This document shows, one piece after another, positions 1-8,422 of a DNA stretch of 64,000 nucleotides. The number at the start of each line of letters is the position of its first letter. Position 1 is the first letter of the stretch. The notes beneath the pieces were generated by a model, which saw only the letters and a program-made list of their open reading frames with translations, searched no databases and was not told the DNA's origin. The stretch comes from Blastocatellia bacterium (GTDB taxonomy: Bacteria; Acidobacteriota; Blastocatellia; Pyrinomonadales; Pyrinomonadaceae), in assembly GCA_016789265.1 (NCBI GenBank), contig JAEUQK010000018.1, positions 124,001-188,000 on the forward strand, written 5' to 3'. Made by a program: the position numbers and the translations under genes.

Positions 1-1086
1 GGAAAACGCGTTCATGAAATTACAAGCGGCCCGAGCGCCGACAGTTTGACGAATCTATTTTACGTATTGATCGTGCTTGTCCCTGCGGTACTCGTTTACG
101 CGCTCTATAGATGGGACCGACGAGGGAAGCCGACGCGAGAACTCGTAACGGAGATCGTGCAGCCGTCTTTTGCCGCATTTCGTCACGCACTTGGAACGCG
201 AAGCGATACAATACTTATTTACGCCGCTTCTTCGGTTCTGATCGTTTACCTGATCGTACTTTTCTTCTCGTCGTTCTTCACGTACGCAGATGGTGTAAAA
301 GGCTTTTACGAAGCCTACGAGATCTGGTTGAAAACCGGAAGCAAAGATCACACTCAAAACGGCATCTGGGCATACGTCGAGTGGGGAATGCAGTCAGATG
401 GGCCGATCATGGTGCTGTCACGGGTCGGCCTCATAATTGCGCTGGTAAAGGGACGTGATCGAGTCGCAATGTTCACGGCTCTGTGGGCGTTCGGCTTGTT
501 TCTTGCTTACACGATCATTCCCTATAAGACCCCATGGCTTGCGCTGAGTTTTCTATTGCCGATGTGCATCGCCGCCGGCTATACAGTGAACGAACTTCTC
601 GAATCGAAAAAGAACGCGGTCAGAGGCGTCGGACTGGCCGCGGCCGGTATCGCTGCCGCGATCCTCGCTTATCAAACGTATATTCTCAATTTTGTCCGAT
701 ACGATGACGAAGACGCGCCGATGGTGTACGCGCACACACAGCGAGAGTTTCTCGATATGGTCCGCGACATCGAACATTTTGCGGAGCTAAGCGGCAAAGG
801 AAAGGATGCGTCTATCGACATCGTTTCGCCTGACTATTGGCCGCTCGTTTGGTATATGCGCGATTATCCCAAAGCGATCTTTCACGGCCGCATTGCCGAT
901 ACCACGCCGCCTCCCGAGATGATCGTCGCAAAGAAAGGCGATCAGGACCGTGACGTGATGCGAAAATATTCGGCAAACTACGAATACTACGCTTCGTACA
1001 AATTGCGTTCGGGCGTCGATCTCGTTTTGCTCGTCAGGAAAGATATTGCGGGAGCGAACGGCCAGGAACTCAACAAGATCAAATAG
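1..1086 (+). CDS. C-terminal part of a TIGR03663 (Agl23-like) membrane protein, 5'-truncated by window
   Basis: The reading frame is open from base 1, so the gene starts upstream of the window; 361 codons are visible. Hydrophobic stretches lie near visible residues 15-35 and 70-90, with further membrane helices to about residue 235. A soluble tail with a WPLVWYMRDY segment follows. The YKTPWLAL motif before a helix resembles the C-terminal half of the 'flippase activity-associated Agl23' family, a GT39-like multipass family. A role in glycan or lipid-linked sugar handling at the membrane is inferred from that resemblance only. The gene ends 6 bp before the convergent HerA-like gene. Confidence 0.6.
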   Translation, partial: GKRVHEITSGPSADSLTNLFYVLIVLVPAVLVYALYRWDRRGKPTRELVTEIVQPSFAAFRHALGTRSDTILIYAASSVLIVYLIVLFFSSFFTYADGVKGFYEAYEIWLKTGSKDHTQNGIWAYVEWGMQSDGPIMVLSRVGLIIALVKGRDRVAMFTALWAFGLFLAYTIIPYKTPWLALSFLLPMCIAAGYTVNELLESKKNAVRGVGLAAAGIAAAILAYQTYILNFVRYDDEDAPMVYAHTQREFLDMVRDIEHFAELSGKGKDASIDIVSPDYWPLVWYMRDYPKAIFHGRIADTTPPPEMIVAKKGDQDRDVMRKYSANYEYYASYKLRSGVDLVLLVRKDIAGANGQELNKIK

Positions 1087-1092
1087 AAAAGT

Positions 1093-2787
1093 TCAGATCC
1101 TGATCTTTCCGACCTTTTCGGGCTTCTTTTCGCTCGTTGGTTTCAAATACGGGGCTTCGTCGTGTTTGCGTTTAGACGTTTCCCCAGAGGAATGCCAGTT
1201 CATCCATTCCGCCGGCGCGTCGAAGGTCTCTCCGCCGTGAACGGTCATCCGCTGCCGGATGCGGCACATCACGGGCGTATTGATCCCGACACCGGAGATT
1301 ATTGCCTGGCCTTTTGTTAAAGCGGGAAGTTCGGCGAGCATCGCTCGGCCCGCGCCTTCGACCGACTGGGCGACGGTTTGTTGATCGATCGGGTTCACGA
1401 TCCGCATTATTATCTGGGTCATACACTGAGAAAGCACGTCTTGGTCGAGCTTTCCCGGCCGTTGAGTGATCAGGCCGACGCCGACGCCGAATTTGCGGCC
1501 TTCGCTCAGGATCTGCTTGAGGACATTTGTCGAAACGACGCTTGCTCCCGACGGCGCGAAACGGTGGGCTTCTTCAAGCAGAGTAAAAACAGGATAATCG
1601 AGAAAATGCTCGCCCTTTTCAACCTCGTGCCGGGTCGTCATCATTCTTGCCTTGTTCGCTCGACGAAGAAGCGTGCCGACGATCACTTGCTGTTCGTGCT
1701 GTTCGATATCGGAAAGCTGGAGTATGGTCACGCGGCCCGGACGATAAAGCTCTTGCAATTCCAGGTGTTCTTGCGAATGGAAAATGCCGTCCGGCTTGTC
1801 AAAACGTGAGTCCAGCCGCCAAAGCAAACCCTGGATCGACGATACGTTTCCTCCGTCGCCCGTGTCGCCTTCCCTTCCATATTGTTGACGCTGAACCTCG
1901 TCGCGAAGATCGTGATAATTATACAGATAATCGCGCCTTCCTTCGGCACGCAAGCGGTCGTTCAGACTGCGAAAGGCCTGACTGAGGAAATGCAACATCT
2001 TGTCAGACGTTCCATCTGGCAAAAGGTACTTGACGTCGCCCTCCGAAAGCGTTGAAAACCGGACTTTGATCTTGTCCGGCGTGAATATCTTCACTTCCGG
2101 GTGATAGCCGTCACTGCCCCCGAACTGCGAATCGCCTTGAATAGTACTAAGAGTGTGATACTCGCTGTGCGGGTCGACTATTAGAACCGCGGCGCGGTTA
2201 TATGACTGCATCAGTTCCTCGACCAGCACACCTGCAGTGTATGATTTGCCGGATCCTGTAGAGGCGAGTATCGCGAGATGCGTGGAAACCACGTCTTTGA
2301 CAGAAACCACGATCGGCACGTCGCCGGCTTCGCGGGTCAGCAAACTCCCCATGTGGGCGGAGCCCGTTTGAGCCTGCCGTTTCGGGCACAGCATGCCGGC
2401 AAGGTTCTCGCTCGATGCTAAATAGACGGGGTCGCCCGGCCGCGGCGGAATTCGCGGGTTAACGAAGTCTCCGAGACCTTTGCTGAAGTATCCGATCATC
2501 TCGACCGTTACTTCGTAGATCTCCAGATCGCGCTCGATACCGACAAGCCCTGCGACAGCGGACGGAGGCGTGAGCGGATCGGCCAGGAAAGCGTCAGGGA
2601 GTTTTCTGACCAAGGATCGTTCCTTTACCGTGCCGACGATCTGACGTACCTCGCCCCCAACGGAGGCGTCGTAATAGACATATTCGCCGATTCGCGTACG
2701 GTCGTTGTCACGCGTGATGAACACGTATTCGTAAGGAAGTTTCCCGGGGCCCTTGACCGTTCCGGTAAGCAGATCGGCATTGCTCAT
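1093..2787 (-). CDS. HerA-type / DUF87 hexameric ATPase
   Basis: A 564-residue protein with an N-terminal HAS-barrel-like region (about residues 1-160) followed by a RecA-like motor. Walker A is STGSGKSY at about residues 176-183 and Walker B is VLIVDPHSEY. HerA-family ATPases pump DNA, usually with the nuclease NurA in end resection; bacterial members also occur in defence or unknown contexts. No NurA-like gene is adjacent. I chose the ATG at 2787 (MSNADLL) over an upstream in-frame codon at 2829 because the upstream extension would run into the divergent gene. The C-terminal tail is Lys-rich. No clear Shine-Dalgarno is visible. Confidence 0.85.
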   Translation of the reverse strand: MSNADLLTGTVKGPGKLPYEYVFITRDNDRTRIGEYVYYDASVGGEVRQIVGTVKERSLVRKLPDAFLADPLTPPSAVAGLVGIERDLEIYEVTVEMIGYFSKGLGDFVNPRIPPRPGDPVYLASSENLAGMLCPKRQAQTGSAHMGSLLTREAGDVPIVVSVKDVVSTHLAILASTGSGKSYTAGVLVEELMQSYNRAAVLIVDPHSEYHTLSTIQGDSQFGGSDGYHPEVKIFTPDKIKVRFSTLSEGDVKYLLPDGTSDKMLHFLSQAFRSLNDRLRAEGRRDYLYNYHDLRDEVQRQQYGREGDTGDGGNVSSIQGLLWRLDSRFDKPDGIFHSQEHLELQELYRPGRVTILQLSDIEQHEQQVIVGTLLRRANKARMMTTRHEVEKGEHFLDYPVFTLLEEAHRFAPSGASVVSTNVLKQILSEGRKFGVGVGLITQRPGKLDQDVLSQCMTQIIMRIVNPIDQQTVAQSVEGAGRAMLAELPALTKGQAIISGVGINTPVMCRIRQRMTVHGGETFDAPAEWMNWHSSGETSKRKHDEAPYLKPTSEKKPEKVGKIRI

Positions 2788-2792
2788 AGGTA

Positions 2793-2822
2793 TTGAAAGA
2801 GACGGATCACGGCAATTATAAC
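2793..2822 (+). promoter_or_regulatory. Putative promoter for the M14-like gene, overlapping a divergent -10 for the HerA gene
   Basis: On the plus strand TTGAAA (2793-2798), an 18-bp spacer and TATAAC (2817-2822) lie 6 nt before the ATG at 2829, which would give an essentially leaderless mRNA. On the minus strand a perfect TATAAT (2815-2820) faces the HerA gene. The two -10 elements overlap. This is a consensus match only. Confidence 0.5.
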
Positions 2823-2828
2823 AGACCA

Positions 2829-3995
2829 ATGGAGATGCATTCGAACCAGTCGGACAAACACCTGATCGCTGAATTCATCGGCGATCAGGACGGACCGACA
2901 CTGATCGCATTTGGCAGTATTCACGGAAACGAAGCCGCCGGTGCCGAAGCCCTCCAACGCGTCGCTTCAACTATGCGAGCGGATCATCCGAGGTTAAACG
3001 GCAGGGTCTATTTCTTCCGCGGGAACGTTCGTGCGATAGAAAAAGGCGTGAGGTTCATCGATTCCGATCTTAATCGTCATTGGACGCCCGAGAACGTCAT
3101 ACGCAGTTTGCCCGACACCGCCATACCGCCGCATCTTTCAGAAGATAAAGAACAGGCAGAACTGCTGAAGGACCTTGACCGGATAATCAAGTCGGCGAAA
3201 GACGAGGTTTACGCCCTTGACCTTCATTCGACATCGGCCGAAGGAGTCCCGTTTGCGACCGTCGGCGACACGCTGCGAAACCGTGCATTTGCTCAGAAAT
3301 TACCCGTGACCATCCTTCTCGGTATCGAAGAGCAGCTCGAGGGAACTCTTTTGGAATACCTGAACAATCTCGGAGCCGTCACGCTGGGATACGAAGGCGG
3401 CCAGCATTACGCGGAATCTACCCTTGCTGTTCACGAAGCCCTGACGTGGCGGGCATTAGTAAATGCAGGGATCGTCGAGGAGAGCGACGAGCTTCGACGA
3501 TTCAATGAGGTTCTTCGCAAGGCGACAAAGCGGCCAAGGATCTTGGAAGTGCGGTACCGACACGCAATAACGGCGGCCGACGACTTCAGGATGCTTCCGG
3601 GCTTTAATAACTTTGACCCGATCCGCAGGTCGCAGTTGCTGGCAAATGACCGAAACGGCCCGGTAGTTGCGGATGAGAAGGGGCTCGTCATCATGCCGCT
3701 TTACCAGAAACTCGGCGAGGACGGTTTCTTTATCGGCCGCGAGATACTTCCATTCTGGCTGTGGCTTTCCGGAGTTCTCCGGCGGCTCAACGTCGGTAAC
3801 ATAATGAGACATTTGCCGGGCGTTCATCGGTCCGAAAAGGATCCGGATACATTCGATATCGACACGAATGTGGCCCGGTTCTTTCCGCTGCAGGTGTTCC
3901 ACTTGCTGGGGTTTCGAAAGCGACGCTGGTATGAAAATCGGCTCGTCGTCAGCCGGCGAAAATTTGATACACACAGTCCGTTTCGAAAATTGTGA
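2829..3995 (+). CDS. Succinylglutamate desuccinylase / aspartoacylase family zinc hydrolase
   Basis: A 388-residue protein of the AstE/AspA branch of the M14 metallopeptidase fold. The zinc-binding HGNE motif is at residues 32-35, DLNRHW is in the arginine-binding position, and LDLHST carries the third metal ligand. These enzymes hydrolyse the amide bond of N-acyl amino acids; the substrate here is unknown. The C-terminal 150 residues are an extra domain beyond the catalytic core. The ATG at 2829 is used because the -10-like TATAAC ends 6 nt upstream; an ATG at 2835 is also possible. The GCS2-CBS gene follows 62 bp downstream, so the two may act on related glutamyl substrates (inference). Confidence 0.85.
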   Translation: MEMHSNQSDKHLIAEFIGDQDGPTLIAFGSIHGNEAAGAEALQRVASTMRADHPRLNGRVYFFRGNVRAIEKGVRFIDSDLNRHWTPENVIRSLPDTAIPPHLSEDKEQAELLKDLDRIIKSAKDEVYALDLHSTSAEGVPFATVGDTLRNRAFAQKLPVTILLGIEEQLEGTLLEYLNNLGAVTLGYEGGQHYAESTLAVHEALTWRALVNAGIVEESDELRRFNEVLRKATKRPRILEVRYRHAITAADDFRMLPGFNNFDPIRRSQLLANDRNGPVVADEKGLVIMPLYQKLGEDGFFIGREILPFWLWLSGVLRRLNVGNIMRHLPGVHRSEKDPDTFDIDTNVARFFPLQVFHLLGFRKRRWYENRLVVSRRKFDTHSPFRKL

Positions 3996-4006
3996 CCCGC
4001 ATCACA
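3991..4006. promoter_or_regulatory. CRP/FNR-family-like operator
   Basis: TGTGA-N6-TCACA, an exact match to the core CRP consensus, overlaps the stop codon of the upstream gene. Its centre is about 58 bp upstream of the predicted start of transcription of the GCS2-CBS gene, close to the class I activator position. A related site lies at 8379. No CRP-family gene is present in the window. Confidence 0.45.
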
Positions 4007-4020
4007 CGCGTCATATCAAA

Positions 4021-4049
4021 TTGGACTATTCTTGGAGCATCAGGATAAC
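4021..4049 (+). promoter_or_regulatory. Putative promoter of the GCS2-CBS gene
   Basis: TTGGAC (4021-4026), a 17-bp spacer and GATAAC (4044-4049). The -10 ends 8 nt before the ATG at 4058, so the transcript would be nearly leaderless. Consensus match only. Confidence 0.4.
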
Positions 4050-4057
4050 CAGCCGAA

Positions 4058-5998
4058 ATGGGTGAAAAGACCGTCAAAAGCCAAGCCGACGAATCGGAAC
4101 ATCGTGCCTTTACACGGGCGGTGCTGAACGACCTGTACGCCCTGGAAAAAATGCTCGAAGGCGGGAAGATGGAATCCGATGCTTCGCGTATCGGTGCCGA
4201 GCAGGAGATGTTCCTCGTAGATTCGTCCATGCATCCCGCGCCTCGCGCGATCGAGGTGATCGAATCGGCGCGTGACTCGAGATTGACCACGGAGATCGGC
4301 CGCTTCAACCTGGAAGCGAATCTCACTCCTTTAGCATTTGAGGGTGACTGCCTTTCAAAGCTCGAGCGCGAGCTCAACGAGGTGATCGGCATCGTAAAGC
4401 GCACGATGCGGCAGTTTGATGGCGACGTTGTGCTTTGCGGTATCCTGCCGACGATCCAGAAATCGGACCTCGTTGAAGAGTACCTGACTCCGTTTCCGAG
4501 ATATGAACAGCTCAATCGTGTTCTCACCGCTCTACACGGTGAAGATCGGATGGTACATATCAAGGGCCTTGATGAGATCCGGCTCCACCTGCACGATACA
4601 TTCATCGAATTCTGCAATACGAGTTTCCAGGTCCATATGCAGGTTCCCGTGAACGATTTCACAAGGTTTTATAACTGGGCACAGGCCATCACCGCTCCTG
4701 TACTCGCGTCGGCCGTGAATTCGCCGATCCTTCTCGCACACCGTTTGTGGCACGAAACGCGGCTTGCTTTGTTTCAGCAATCAGTAGATGAGCGGGGTGC
4801 GGCTCATCAGGAACGCAGCCGGCCTGCCCGCGTCACGTTTGGCCACGAATGGGTCAAAGATTCGATCCTCGACGTATTTCATGAAGATGTAGCCCGATTT
4901 CGGATCATACTCACACGTGATCTCGAGGAAGATTCGCTTGAGGTGTTGAAGGCCGGAGGCATCCCGAATCTCAGCGCCTGGCGGATGCACAACGGGACAG
5001 TCTGGCGCTGGAACCGCGCATGTTACGGCGTAATGGACGGTGTGCCGGGACTTCGGATCGAGGCTCGTTTCCTGCCTGCCGGGCCGACGGTCGCGGACGA
5101 AATGGCAAATTCGGCGTTGTTCCTTGGGCTAATGCGGGCGTTACCGGAGATAAACGGTGACATCACCAAGCTGCTGTCATTTGACGACGCAAAGACCAAT
5201 TTCTTCAGCGCCGCGCGGTTCGGGTTGAAATCGCAGCTAACCTGGCTCGACAAACGAACCTACACGTCAATGGACCTGATCCTAAGCGAACTTCTCCCGC
5301 TCGCGCGTCACGGGTTGAACTCGGCCGCGGTCGATACGGCGGACATAGACCGCTTTACCGGCATCCTCGAAGACCGCGTCAAAGCCGAAATGACCGGTGC
5401 GAAGTGGATCCTGGATTCGCTCTCGTCTATGGACAAGTCCGCCAAGACGAACATTAGAATGCGGGCACTGACGTCCGAGATGATCAAGCATCAGGAAAAG
5501 GGCGAACTGCTGCACACCTGGCCTTTGGCAAGAATTGCAGACCATTCGGAATGGGTCGATAATTTCCGCACTGTCGAGCAATTTATGTCACGCGACCTCT
5601 TTACGGTGCGTCCCGATGACGTCGTTGACCTCGCGGCAAGCCTGATGGAGTGGAAACATATCCGTCACATTCCGGTCGAAAACGACAAAGGCGAGCTTGT
5701 CGGAATTGTCTCTCACCGCGACCTGCTCCGGTTCTTTGCCGAGGAAAAATCACGCGCGGCCGAGGAACTGATCGTTCGCGACATAATGAAAACAAAGCTA
5801 TTCACGATCGAACCGGAAACACGAACGCTTGACGCGCTTTACCTTATGCGTGACAAGAACATCGGATGTTTACCGGTTTGCAAGGACGGAAAACTGATCG
5901 GGATACTTACTGCTCACGATTTCCTCACCGTTTCCACAAGACTTCTTGAGGAGCGGCTCAAAATGGAAAACTACGAACGGCGAACGAACGCAGCATAG
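4058..5998 (+). CDS. GCS2-family glutamate-cysteine ligase-like enzyme fused to two CBS domains
   Basis: A 646-residue protein. Residues about 30-480 are a carboxylate-amine ligase of the GCS2 family: IGAEQEMFLVD carries acidic residues of the nucleotide/metal site, followed by FNLEANLTP and a conserved HLHDTF region. The family makes gamma-glutamyl amides with ATP. Two CBS modules follow, at about 510-560 (MSRDLFTVRPDDVVDLAA) and 575-630 (VRDIMKTKLFTI). CBS pairs usually bind adenine nucleotides, so adenylate-sensing control is likely but inferred. The true acceptor (cysteine or another amine) cannot be told from sequence. No glutathione synthetase gene is adjacent. It ends 1 bp before a convergent small gene. 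Confidence 0.85.
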   Translation: MGEKTVKSQADESEHRAFTRAVLNDLYALEKMLEGGKMESDASRIGAEQEMFLVDSSMHPAPRAIEVIESARDSRLTTEIGRFNLEANLTPLAFEGDCLSKLERELNEVIGIVKRTMRQFDGDVVLCGILPTIQKSDLVEEYLTPFPRYEQLNRVLTALHGEDRMVHIKGLDEIRLHLHDTFIEFCNTSFQVHMQVPVNDFTRFYNWAQAITAPVLASAVNSPILLAHRLWHETRLALFQQSVDERGAAHQERSRPARVTFGHEWVKDSILDVFHEDVARFRIILTRDLEEDSLEVLKAGGIPNLSAWRMHNGTVWRWNRACYGVMDGVPGLRIEARFLPAGPTVADEMANSALFLGLMRALPEINGDITKLLSFDDAKTNFFSAARFGLKSQLTWLDKRTYTSMDLILSELLPLARHGLNSAAVDTADIDRFTGILEDRVKAEMTGAKWILDSLSSMDKSAKTNIRMRALTSEMIKHQEKGELLHTWPLARIADHSEWVDNFRTVEQFMSRDLFTVRPDDVVDLAASLMEWKHIRHIPVENDKGELVGIVSHRDLLRFFAEEKSRAAEELIVRDIMKTKLFTIEPETRTLDALYLMRDKNIGCLPVCKDGKLIGILTAHDFLTVSTRLLEERLKMENYERRTNAA

Positions 5999-5999
5999 G

Positions 6000-6236
6000 T
6001 CATGCTGTCTCTTGTTCAACATCCTCATCAAGAAGCATTATCTCTATCTCTTTAAGCTCTTTGTTAAGCCCTTCGACCATCGAAAGCGTAACTTCCTGCT
6101 GCTCCAGTTGAATGGATTGTTCATCTGGGTGGCGGTCAAGTTCGTTGTGTATATCGTCGTCCAGACGTCCCAGTTGTGCCAAGATCTCGCTTCGGCGTTG
6201 GATGAGGTGTTCTTTTGTTATCTTTTTATTATGCAT
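6000..6236 (-). CDS. Small coiled-coil protein resembling the N-terminal arm of DksA/TraR
   Basis: A 78-residue, highly charged, predicted all-helical protein. The pattern RRSEILAQLGRLDDDI followed by DEQSIQLEQQEVTLSMVE resembles the coiled-coil arm of short DksA/TraR proteins. The chain ends where the CxxC zinc finger would begin, and no cysteine is present. The ATG at 6236 is chosen because GGAGAG lies 6 nt upstream; an upstream in-frame start at 6284 lacks support. The DksA relationship is an impression from residue pattern, so the function is unknown. Confidence 0.65.
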   Translation of the reverse strand: MHNKKITKEHLIQRRSEILAQLGRLDDDIHNELDRHPDEQSIQLEQQEVTLSMVEGLNKELKEIEIMLLDEDVEQETA

Positions 6237-6393
6237 CGAACTCTCCGAAAAATTCAGGTTTGTTCTTATTATCCGATCGTTCAAGGGTCAAAAATGTGAC
6301 GGCGGACACCTACGACTCTCTTGTTGAAAATAAACGTCTCATCCGCGTTTCTTTTCGTTTCATCACAGTGTCTTTGGTGTTAATCTTCGTTCG

Positions 6394-7521
6394 ATGGTAA
6401 AAACTTCTTCAATGGATCCCGAAAACTTCCGCAATCGACGAACCTTTAAATGGATCGCGATCTTTGGCGTCTGGACGCTGTTCGCATTGTTTTTTACGAG
6501 CATGTTTGCGTTTCAGAATCAGCTCTCGAAAGAGCCGCTGCCGATCTGGCGTATCCTCTCGTGGCAGCTGGTTTCCGGCTACATCTGGTTCGCGCTTAGC
6601 CCCGCGATACTTTTTCTCGCAAAACGATTTCCGTTTGAAGAGGGCAAGTGGAAGCTTTCGCTTCCGATCCACGTCGTCACGGGTATTCTTACCGCTCTGG
6701 TCCAACTCGCTCTCGACGCTTTCATTCTCACCAAGATGGGTTACCCGCCGGGCCGGGAATTTCCCAACTTCCTAGAAGCCTACAAGGTATTTCTGCTCGT
6801 AAACGTACACCTGAGCATTTTGATCTATTTTGGGGTCGTCGGCATCTGGTCGGCCTACAACTATTATCAGAAATACCGTGAACGCGAACTCCGAAATTCA
6901 CAGCTTGAGGCTAGGCTTGCACAATCCCGGCTTCAGGTACTCAAGATGCAGCTGCATCCGCATTTTCTGTTCAATACGCTGAATGCTATTTCCGAACTTG
7001 TACACCGTGATCCCGACGCAGCGGATCACATGCTTACTGATCTGAGCGACCTGTTGAGAATGTCATTCGAAAACCTCGAGGTGCAAGAGATCTCGCTCAA
7101 ACAGGAGCTCGAATTCTTGCGAAAGTATCTCGAAATAGAGCAGATGCGTTTTCAGGACCGGCTAAAGGTCGAAATGGACATCGCACCGGACACGCTCGAC
7201 GCCAGTGTGCCAAATATGATCCTTCAGCCGCTGGTCGAAAATGCGATCAAACACGGCATCAGCCCCAAAGCCGAAGGAGGCCGCATCGACATCGAAAGCG
7301 TCCGAAGCAACGGTCATCTGCTGATCTCCGTGAGCGATAACGGATTAGGTGTTCCTTCAGGCGACGTGAGCAACGTGACCGAAGGTGTCGGGCTTTCGAA
7401 CACCCGGCGCAGGCTAAAGCACCTTTATGGCGACAGTCATCGTTTTGTGCTTGATTCACCGGCCGAATCAGGGCTGAAAGTAAGTCTCGAGATACCGTTC
7501 AAGGAAAGCGACGCGATATGA
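6394..7521 (+). CDS. LytS/YehU-type sensor histidine kinase
   Basis: A 375-residue protein. Four predicted membrane helices occupy about residues 18-165, with no separate extracellular sensor domain, followed by a short coiled coil. The His_kinase domain has LHPHFLFNTLNAISE, with the phospho-acceptor His at about 190. The ATPase motifs are LQPLVENAIKHGI (N box) and GVGLSNTRRRL (G box). It overlaps the downstream LytTR regulator by 4 bp (ATGA), so the two are translationally coupled. It probably phosphorylates that regulator; the signal is unknown. An ATG at 6412 is an alternative start. Confidence 0.93.
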   Translation: MVKTSSMDPENFRNRRTFKWIAIFGVWTLFALFFTSMFAFQNQLSKEPLPIWRILSWQLVSGYIWFALSPAILFLAKRFPFEEGKWKLSLPIHVVTGILTALVQLALDAFILTKMGYPPGREFPNFLEAYKVFLLVNVHLSILIYFGVVGIWSAYNYYQKYRERELRNSQLEARLAQSRLQVLKMQLHPHFLFNTLNAISELVHRDPDAADHMLTDLSDLLRMSFENLEVQEISLKQELEFLRKYLEIEQMRFQDRLKVEMDIAPDTLDASVPNMILQPLVENAIKHGISPKAEGGRIDIESVRSNGHLLISVSDNGLGVPSGDVSNVTEGVGLSNTRRRLKHLYGDSHRFVLDSPAESGLKVSLEIPFKESDAI

Positions 7522-8285
7522 GCATCCGTACGATGATCATTGACGACGAACCTCTCGCGCGCGAACGTGTGAAGCGTTTTCTTCGTGACGAGGACGAGAT
7601 CGAGATCATTGGCGAATGCAGCAACGGCGTGGACGCTGTTGGTGCGATCAAGGAAAAGAAGCCCGACCTTGTTTTCCTCGATATACAGATGCCTGAGAAG
7701 AACGGTTTCGAGGTGATCAGATCGCTCAGCGGTAAGTATTTGCCAACGGTCGTATTTGTTACCGCATATGACCAATACGCTCTGCAGGCTTTTGACGTGC
7801 ATGCGCTCGATTATCTATTGAAGCCATTCACTCGCGAACGCCTGCATCGCGCGGTTATGCGCGCCCGTGAACAGATCGATGGAAAACGATTCGGCAGGAT
7901 CGACGAGAGACTGACGTCGCTTATCGCCGATCTGAAGACGGAAAAGAAATATCTCGAACGCCTCGTCGTAAAGACTACCGGCCGCGTGTTTTTCCTCAAG
8001 TCTGACGAGATCGACTGGATAGAGGCTGCCGGAAATTATGTAAAGCTTCACGTCGGCCGCGAGACTCACATGATACGCGAAACGATGAACGGCATCGAAA
8101 CAAAGCTCGATCCTGACAGATTCCTCCGCATACACCGGTCGACGGTTGTTCACATCGACCGGATCAAAGAGCTTCACCCGATGTTCAGCGGCGATTATGC
8201 AGTGATCCTGCGCGACGGGACCGAACTCGCGTTGAGCAGGAATTATCGAGAACGATTTGTCGAACTCTTTGAAAATCAAACCTGA
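7518..8285 (+). CDS. LytTR-family response regulator
   Basis: A 255-residue protein. The receiver domain (about 1-120) has the acidic pair IIDDEP, the phospho-acceptor Asp in LVFLDIQMPE and the KPF lysine motif. A C-terminal LytTR DNA-binding domain (about 150-252) has DEIDWIEAAGNYVKLH and FLRIHRSTVVH. It works with the preceding LytS-type kinase. Target genes are unknown. LytTR regulators bind short direct repeats, and I did not recognise such a pair upstream of neighbouring genes. Confidence 0.95.
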   Translation: MSIRTMIIDDEPLARERVKRFLRDEDEIEIIGECSNGVDAVGAIKEKKPDLVFLDIQMPEKNGFEVIRSLSGKYLPTVVFVTAYDQYALQAFDVHALDYLLKPFTRERLHRAVMRAREQIDGKRFGRIDERLTSLIADLKTEKKYLERLVVKTTGRVFFLKSDEIDWIEAAGNYVKLHVGRETHMIRETMNGIETKLDPDRFLRIHRSTVVHIDRIKELHPMFSGDYAVILRDGTELALSRNYRERFVELFENQT

Positions 8286-8378
8286 ACACAACTCAAGATG
8301 TTCGTTTCCGAAGCGATTCGCCCCATTCATCCCACATCGCTAGCGTTTCGTCACATATTCGTATTAAATTCATGAAAT

Positions 8379-8394
8379 CGTGACTAAAGTCACG
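8379..8394. promoter_or_regulatory. CRP/FNR-like palindrome
   Basis: CGTGACT-AA-AGTCACG is a 7-bp inverted repeat. It also fits GTGA-N6-TCAC, the same core as the site at 3991. It lies 28 bp before the start of the YncE-like gene, a position compatible with repression or with overlap of the promoter. Confidence 0.4.
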
Positions 8395-8422
8395 AAATGG
8401 TCATTTTGCCGGTGAACCAGAT

